Made by a program: the position numbers and the translations under genes
In this document: positions 1 through 6,981 of the stretch, one piece after another
How the letters are laid out: the number at the start of each line of letters is the position of its first letter
Position numbering within the stretch: the stretch's first letter is position 1
Origin: Chlamydiia bacterium
GTDB lineage: Bacteria; Chlamydiota; Chlamydiia; Chlamydiales; FEN-1388
Length of the DNA stretch: 6,981 nucleotides
Direction of reading: 5' to 3'
Assembly (NCBI GenBank): GCA_003170575.1
Contig: PMZB01000199.1
Coordinates: 1-6,981, forward strand
Notes under the pieces: generated by a model
Told to the model about the DNA's origin: nothing
Seen by the model: the letters and a program-made list of their open reading frames with translations, nothing else
Databases searched by the model: none

Positions 1-1512
1 GCTATAGATAGTTCTTCAATTTCACAACCTACACCAATGGACATAGATCCTAGCGCATCCCGTACAATTTCTGGTGCCTTAGAAGATATGGACAAAGTGA
101 ATAGCACCCAGGATCCTATCTGGGAACGCCTTTGTGTTGCTGAAAAACTGCTCAAATCTCCCTCTCAAGAACTTCAAGACGAGTTCTTTGCACTCTCATG
201 TACCTCCCTCCCTTCAGTAGAACCAATACAAAAAATGAAGGTAGCTAAGATATTGGGGGAAAAGAAAACACGTAAGTACGGAGGAGATGAAGGAATTAAA
301 AAGGAAGTCGACAAGACCATAAGGCAGCTCGCAGAAGTGATGATACTGGGTTGGAAGGCTCTGCCCGAATCCGTGAAAAATTTTTACGGAGAAATCTCTT
401 CCGCAATGAAGATTCCAAAACAAAAACACCATTCCATATTTTCTAGGTCTCATGGTGACAAAGAAGCACAAAAGGATCATGAGATCACTCTGTTGACCCA
501 ACATCAAGAGTTCTTCTCAGAGATATTTTCCGCACTTCATGCTCATAATGTTTTGTGTGCCGGAGCTGCTGCAGGAATTGCAACTCCAGATCCAAGCACC
601 ACAAAAGAGGGATTCCTGCAAGAAGCGTTGGAAGTAGCTAAACGATTGCCCATAGAACAGCCTCTTATTCCATCAGCATCTCTGGTAGGAAAAGGCATGA
701 CATCCATCCCTCGAGAGATATCCTATGCAGGCATAGAAAATCGACCATTCACAATTGAGTGCGTGAACAAAGCCTCCTTTGGAGACCTTCTGAAGATAGT
801 GAAAGAATGGAAAGGGGATGCTCATATAGAGTACAAGGACCTTAAGAGTAGAAGCAAGTACACAAGCTCAGGCTCAAGGATACTAAAAATTACCAGGTAC
901 CTGGAGCAGTTTCCCAAAAAACAAAGGTTTGAAACTGCTTATATTTGTCGAGATAGCGTGCTTCAAAAGCTCCAGGGAATAATTCTGACGAAAATGACGC
1001 GTATTTGTAAACGAGATGGAGAAGACTTTGGAGATTACCTCAAGATCGTCACGCTTGCGACAAATCCTCAATACCACGATACACCCTCTCGTATCGAAGG
1101 AGGTGCAGCAGCATTGATATCATATCTTGCTCATGAATGTTTCCAGCGGGAGACGGCAGGACTCTATGTAAAGGCAAAGACTGGCGCACAACCATTCTAT
1201 GAGGAGTTTGGCTTTGAACATTTCTTCCTTGATGAAAAAATAGAAACTAATAGTGATGATGATGAAAGCGCTAGCGGTAGTGGAAGAGAAATTGGTGTAA
1301 TTAGAGCTAAAACTAAAAACACTGCTCAAACTAAAAAATCCAGTAGCAGTAGCAGCAGCAGCAGTGAAAGTGAAAGAAAGGTTAAGGCAAAGGAAGAAGC
1401 AAGAGAACTAAGCCACCGGATGAGAATAGAAACCTACAACATAAAAAACCTTTTCCCAGAAGAAAAACTTCAACTTCCAATGGAACCTACCCCAGTCGAA
1501 AAACCAGAATAA
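1..1512 (+). CDS. GNAT-like acetyltransferase domain protein with acidic/poly-Ser tail, 5'-truncated by window edge
   Basis: The reading frame is open from base 1. The first Met (base 37) has no purine-rich ribosome binding site before it, and the 12 codons before it are also open, so the true start is probably outside the window. Numbering below counts from that Met. Residues 1-230 are mostly hydrophilic, probably helical, and unrecognised. Residues about 238-400 read like a GNAT acetyltransferase fold. They begin FTIECV.KASFGDLLKIV, then a strand pair near 300-318 (AYICRDS / GIIL). Next comes a strand near 335-344 (LKIVTLATNP) and an acetyl-CoA loop RIEGGA (352-357), which fits the Q/RxxGxG/A signature. 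The domain ends with FYEEFGFE (387-394), the usual GNAT motif B ending. After it come DDDE (407-410), nine consecutive serines (435-443) and a charged tail ending PVEKPE. There is no signal peptide or membrane segment in the visible part. In this family the domain transfers acetyl from acetyl-CoA to an amine; the substrate here is unknown. The tail and size suggest a possible host-directed effector, but that is inference. Confidence 0.7.
   Translation, partial: AIDSSSISQPTPMDIDPSASRTISGALEDMDKVNSTQDPIWERLCVAEKLLKSPSQELQDEFFALSCTSLPSVEPIQKMKVAKILGEKKTRKYGGDEGIKKEVDKTIRQLAEVMILGWKALPESVKNFYGEISSAMKIPKQKHHSIFSRSHGDKEAQKDHEITLLTQHQEFFSEIFSALHAHNVLCAGAAAGIATPDPSTTKEGFLQEALEVAKRLPIEQPLIPSASLVGKGMTSIPREISYAGIENRPFTIECVNKASFGDLLKIVKEWKGDAHIEYKDLKSRSKYTSSGSRILKITRYLEQFPKKQRFETAYICRDSVLQKLQGIILTKMTRICKRDGEDFGDYLKIVTLATNPQYHDTPSRIEGGAAALISYLAHECFQRETAGLYVKAKTGAQPFYEEFGFEHFFLDEKIETNSDDDESASGSGREIGVIRAKTKNTAQTKKSSSSSSSSSESERKVKAKEEARELSHRMRIETYNIKNLFPEEKLQLPMEPTPVEKPE
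1342..1365 (+). repeat. AGY serine-codon trinucleotide repeat
   Basis: Eight consecutive AGT/AGC codons follow one TCC, encoding nine serines in the tail of the GNAT-like protein. The tract is an imperfect AGC microsatellite (AGT AGC AGT, four AGC, AGT). Slippage by whole units would change serine number without breaking the frame. A few more Ser and Glu/Asp codons lie on both sides, giving an acidic, probably disordered linker. Confidence 0.8.
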
Positions 1513-1517
1513 CCAAA

Positions 1518-1545
1518 GTCCTCTCTGACTTATATCCGAGAGGAC
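1518..1545 (-). terminator. Hairpin between convergent genes, likely ligA terminator
   Basis: A perfect 8-bp inverted repeat (GTCCTCTC / GAGAGGAC) with a 12-base loop sits in the 50-base gap between two convergent stop codons. Read leftward, it starts 17 bases past the ligA stop and the stem is followed by TTTGGTT, a short imperfect U-tract. Read rightward the stem is followed by AGTGCAACTTT, a poorer terminator. It is therefore best assigned to the glgB-ligA transcript, possibly serving both. Confidence 0.55.
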
Positions 1546-1562
1546 AGTGCAACTTTCGCTGT

Positions 1563-5785
<4,223 letters not shown>

Positions 5786-5809
5786 GGTACCCGTATTTGT
5801 GGATGTACA

Positions 5810-5849
5810 ACTATAAGTATTACTTACACGGATCGGGGTAGATTATCAA
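5810..5849 (-). promoter_or_regulatory. Candidate promoter for glgB-ligA
   Basis: On the minus strand a TTGATA box (5849-5844) could be a -35 element. Two -10 candidates exist. TAAGTA (5826-5821) has ideal 17-base spacing but a poor sequence. TATAGT (5815-5810) has a good sequence but sits 28 bases from TTGATA, too far. Neither combination is convincing. The assignment rests mainly on this being the only noncoding gap upstream of the operon. Confidence 0.25.
5812..5828. promoter_or_regulatory. Near-perfect 17-bp palindrome upstream of glgB
   Basis: TATAAGTATTACTTACA has 8-base arms around a single centre base. Seven of the eight pairs are Watson-Crick and one is mismatched. It lies 27 bases upstream of the glgB ATG, in the 75-base gap after the phytochelatin synthase fragment, where a promoter would be expected. 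It could be an operator or simply AT-rich promoter sequence; the arms are too weak and no U-run follows for a terminator. Confidence 0.3.
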
Positions 5850-5860
5850 GGGAAAAAGAA

Positions 5861-6154
5861 TTAAGCAGTGATCAAAATATATCCTCGATAGGTTTTCCTG
5901 CTTGAATCTTGGGTGTGGAGGCTATTAAGAAGAGCCGATCGTTTCACCCAATAAGATCCAGTCCAGTCTTTATCCACATCCATGACAAGGACCATATGAT
6001 TGTGAAGATTGTAATCACCCAAAGGCGAGAAATGACCGCAAGGACCTTCAATGGGTAATAGCACTGCTTGGTCAAAATTGACAATGATAAGAGTCCGTAA
6101 TTTTTTTCTCGAAGCTAATGAGTGAAGAGCTTTATTGAATACCTCCTCCAACAT
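5861..6154 (-). pseudogene. Phytochelatin synthase-like C-terminal catalytic fragment (N-terminal half missing)
   Basis: The 97 codons match the second half of the phytochelatin synthase catalytic domain, a papain-fold gamma-glutamylcysteine dipeptidyl transferase (peptidase family C83). Full enzymes make phytochelatins from glutathione; many bacterial relatives only cleave glutathione. The diagnostic stretch is IIVNF (23-27), then GHFSPLGDY (40-48), VLVMDVD (55-61), YWV (68-70) and RGYILI (90-95). H41 and D59 line up with the catalytic His162 and Asp180 of plant PCS1, with the same 18-residue spacing. The part that would carry the catalytic Cys (roughly the first 100 residues of the domain) is absent. 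A TAG lies directly before the ATG in frame, and only 70 bases separate it from the divergent gene, none of which reads as the missing part. No Shine-Dalgarno precedes the ATG. I infer a decayed remnant; a translated accessory fragment is the less likely alternative. It reads in the same direction as glgB, 75 bases upstream. Confidence 0.75.
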
Positions 6155-6214
6155 CTATCTTGTAGTCTATCCGGAAAAATGGTTCACTTATGCAGAATAA
6201 CTCTCACAATATTT

Positions 6215-6219
6215 GGAGG
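6215..6219 (+). promoter_or_regulatory. Ribosome binding site deciding the start at 6225
   Basis: GGAGG lies 5 bases upstream of the ATG at 6225. A TTG at 6213 is in frame, but its last base is part of this GGAGG, so translation cannot sensibly begin there. The start at 6225 also places a Lys-Arg pair directly after Met, as expected for a signal peptide. Confidence 0.85.
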
Positions 6220-6224
6220 TTTTT

Positions 6225-6719
6225 ATGAAACGCTTGTTGCTCTTAGGAATGTGCTGTTTAGCATCCTTTTGCTGCGCTGATGAACCAGCCACCTCTCCCA
6301 TGCAAGGCACACAACCCGCTCAAGCTATAAAACATGAAATTGCGCTGAAAATTGACCCTCTTTCCAAAGAACAGATAGATGCTGGGCTTACTCCAGAGAT
6401 GCTCACACAAGCAATAACCGATGAGCTTGAGCTTGCATCCATTTACATCAATCCAGGTCAAAGTTTTCCTATGCTCGTTCTGCATATGCGGACAGCACAA
6501 GTTGGACTTGATATGGCTACCTTCTTCCAACTCTGTTTTGAAGAGAATGCCATGCTTGTCCGAACTCGTACTATGTACTATGCAATCACATGGAGCCAGA
6601 ACTCAATCTTGACATGCGATCCTCAAAATCTGAAAAAAGAGGCGCTCGCCACACTGTCAATTCTCGTGAAATCATTTATCAAAGATTACAACAAAGCGAT
6701 GAGTACTGCCGCCTCGTAA
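6225..6719 (+). CDS. Secreted protein of unknown function, 164 residues
   Basis: I do not recognise this gene with confidence. Residues 1-18 form a signal peptide: MKR, a Leu-rich core and a Cys-rich end (C10, C11, C16, C17). Cleavage by signal peptidase I is likely after A18 (CCA|DEP). No cysteine has an acceptable lipobox before it, because Phe or Cys occupies -1, so a lipoprotein is unlikely. A low-complexity Pro/Gln/Thr linker (about 20-35) leads into one compact domain (about 37-158). Its pattern is helix TPEMLTQAITDELELA, then strand IYINPG, strand MLVLHMRTAQVG, a central strand/helix region, TWSQ (122-125) and a C-terminal helix ending FIKDYNKAM. This alternation loosely recalls periplasmic proteins with small alpha/beta domains ending in an F..DY helix, but that is only impression. 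The mature chain has two cysteines (C104, C131). Transcription is divergent from the phytochelatin synthase fragment, and a strong terminator follows directly. Confidence 0.85.
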   Translation: MKRLLLLGMCCLASFCCADEPATSPMQGTQPAQAIKHEIALKIDPLSKEQIDAGLTPEMLTQAITDELELASIYINPGQSFPMLVLHMRTAQVGLDMATFFQLCFEENAMLVRTRTMYYAITWSQNSILTCDPQNLKKEALATLSILVKSFIKDYNKAMSTAAS

Positions 6720-6722
6720 AAT

Positions 6723-6763
6723 AAAAAAACCCATTCGAAACATATGTTACGAATGGGTTTTTT
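6723..6763. terminator. Bidirectional intrinsic terminator
   Basis: A perfect 8-bp stem CCCATTCG (6730-6737) / CGAATGGG (6750-6757) is preceded by seven A and followed by six T, so both directions give a stem plus U-tract. The 12-base loop contains a further self-complementary AACATATGTT (6739-6748) that can extend the stem past one A-A mismatch. It lies between two convergent stop codons (6719 and 6777) and should end both transcripts. Confidence 0.93.
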
Positions 6764-6776
6764 AAGGAAGGAAGGT

Positions 6777-6981
6777 TTATTTGTGGCAAACTTCGCAGCA
6801 TCCTTTATACCACGAGACGATGCGCCAGATTGCTGAAATACCAATAAGATCATAGATGACAAGGGCAGCTGTTGATCCCGCTCCAAAGATTGAAGCGACG
6901 ACGTCCATATTCCATACGCCGAACAAGCCCCAGTTAAGGCCCCCTATAATGAGCAAAATAGAGGCTATCATATGCAAAAAC
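6777..6981 (-). CDS. DUF378-type small membrane protein, 5' end outside window
   Basis: The visible C-terminal 67 residues match the DUF378 family (YuzA-like small bacterial membrane proteins of unknown function). The key signature is LHMIASILLIIGGLNWGL, followed by an FGVWNMD turn, a loop (SIFGAGS) and a second hydrophobic segment (LVIYDLIGISAIWRIV). Two membrane helices are predicted, at about residues 4-24 and 33-56 of the visible part. The frame is open to the window edge. A TTG at 6977 and an ATG at 6971 exist, but family members usually have a few residues such as M-K-x-L before HMIA, so the start is probably just beyond the edge. The protein ends with CCEVCHK, a cysteine-rich tail that includes a CxxCH pattern. 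It converges on the secreted-protein gene and shares its terminator. Confidence 0.8.
   Translation of the reverse strand, partial: FLHMIASILLIIGGLNWGLFGVWNMDVVASIFGAGSTAALVIYDLIGISAIWRIVSWYKGCCEVCHK

Noticed and set aside
6142..6149. GGAGGAGG on the minus strand inside the phytochelatin synthase fragment, looking like a strong ribosome binding site
   Set aside because: No ATG, GTG or TTG follows within usable distance in the fragment's frame; the bases simply encode Glu-Glu codons.
6155..6212. Promoter for the secreted-protein gene (for example TTCACT and CAATAT, 18 bases apart)
   Set aside because: This pairing would start transcription at or inside the ribosome binding site, and no other -35/-10 pair with normal spacing stands out, so no promoter is called.
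6155..6224. Missing N-terminal part of the phytochelatin synthase in another frame upstream of the fragment
   Set aside because: All three minus-strand frames contain stops in this short gap, and nothing resembling the catalytic-Cys region is seen there or opposite the secreted-protein gene.
6225..6275. Lipoprotein signal in the secreted protein because of its four cysteines
   Set aside because: C10, C11, C16 and C17 are preceded by Met, Cys, Phe and Cys at -1, none of which fits a lipobox; an SPI site after A18 fits better.

Overview
The window most likely comes from an environmental (amoeba-associated or Parachlamydiales-type) chlamydia. The main evidence is the glycogen branching enzyme. 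Its N-terminal wording (DYRVYH..GLLAHDPY, the GDID.FLF segment, VPGL.AG..YK) matches what I remember of Chlamydia GlgB better than enterobacterial GlgB. The NAD-dependent ligase is compatible with this, and so is a long Ser/acidic-tailed protein of the effector-like kind common in these obligate intracellular bacteria. The assignment rests on recalled family sequences, not on a search. Base composition looks moderate, with a lower-GC first gene.

Layout. (1) Positions 1-1512 (+): the 3' part of a gene entering from the left edge. It encodes a large protein with a C-terminal GNAT acetyltransferase-like domain followed by an acidic and poly-serine tail. (2) 1513-1562: a short convergent gap holding a perfect 8-bp hairpin, probably the transcription end of the leftward operon. 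(3) 5785-1563 (-): a two-gene operon, glgB then ligA, joined by an ATGA stop/start overlap. Both proteins are full length with all catalytic residues present. (4) 6154-5861 (-): a 97-codon fragment encoding only the C-terminal part of a phytochelatin synthase-type cysteine peptidase/transpeptidase. The catalytic His and Asp are present, but the half carrying the catalytic Cys is absent and there is an in-frame stop directly upstream. (5) 6225-6719 (+): a small unrecognised secreted protein with a clear signal peptide and a strong ribosome binding site. (6) 6723-6763: a symmetric bidirectional terminator shared with (7), the 3' part of a DUF378-type small membrane protein gene entering from the right edge (-), which ends in a CCxxCH tail.

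How the genes relate. GlgB introduces alpha-1,6 branches into glycogen and LigA seals nicks during replication and repair. They share no pathway, so their overlap looks like genome compaction, though it should couple their translation. The other genes show no obvious functional link to each other. No complete novel multi-gene system is visible. The points most worth following up are the GNAT protein with an effector-like tail and the decapitated phytochelatin synthase. No tRNA, rRNA, CRISPR array or insertion sequence was seen. No stretch over 300 bases lacks a gene.
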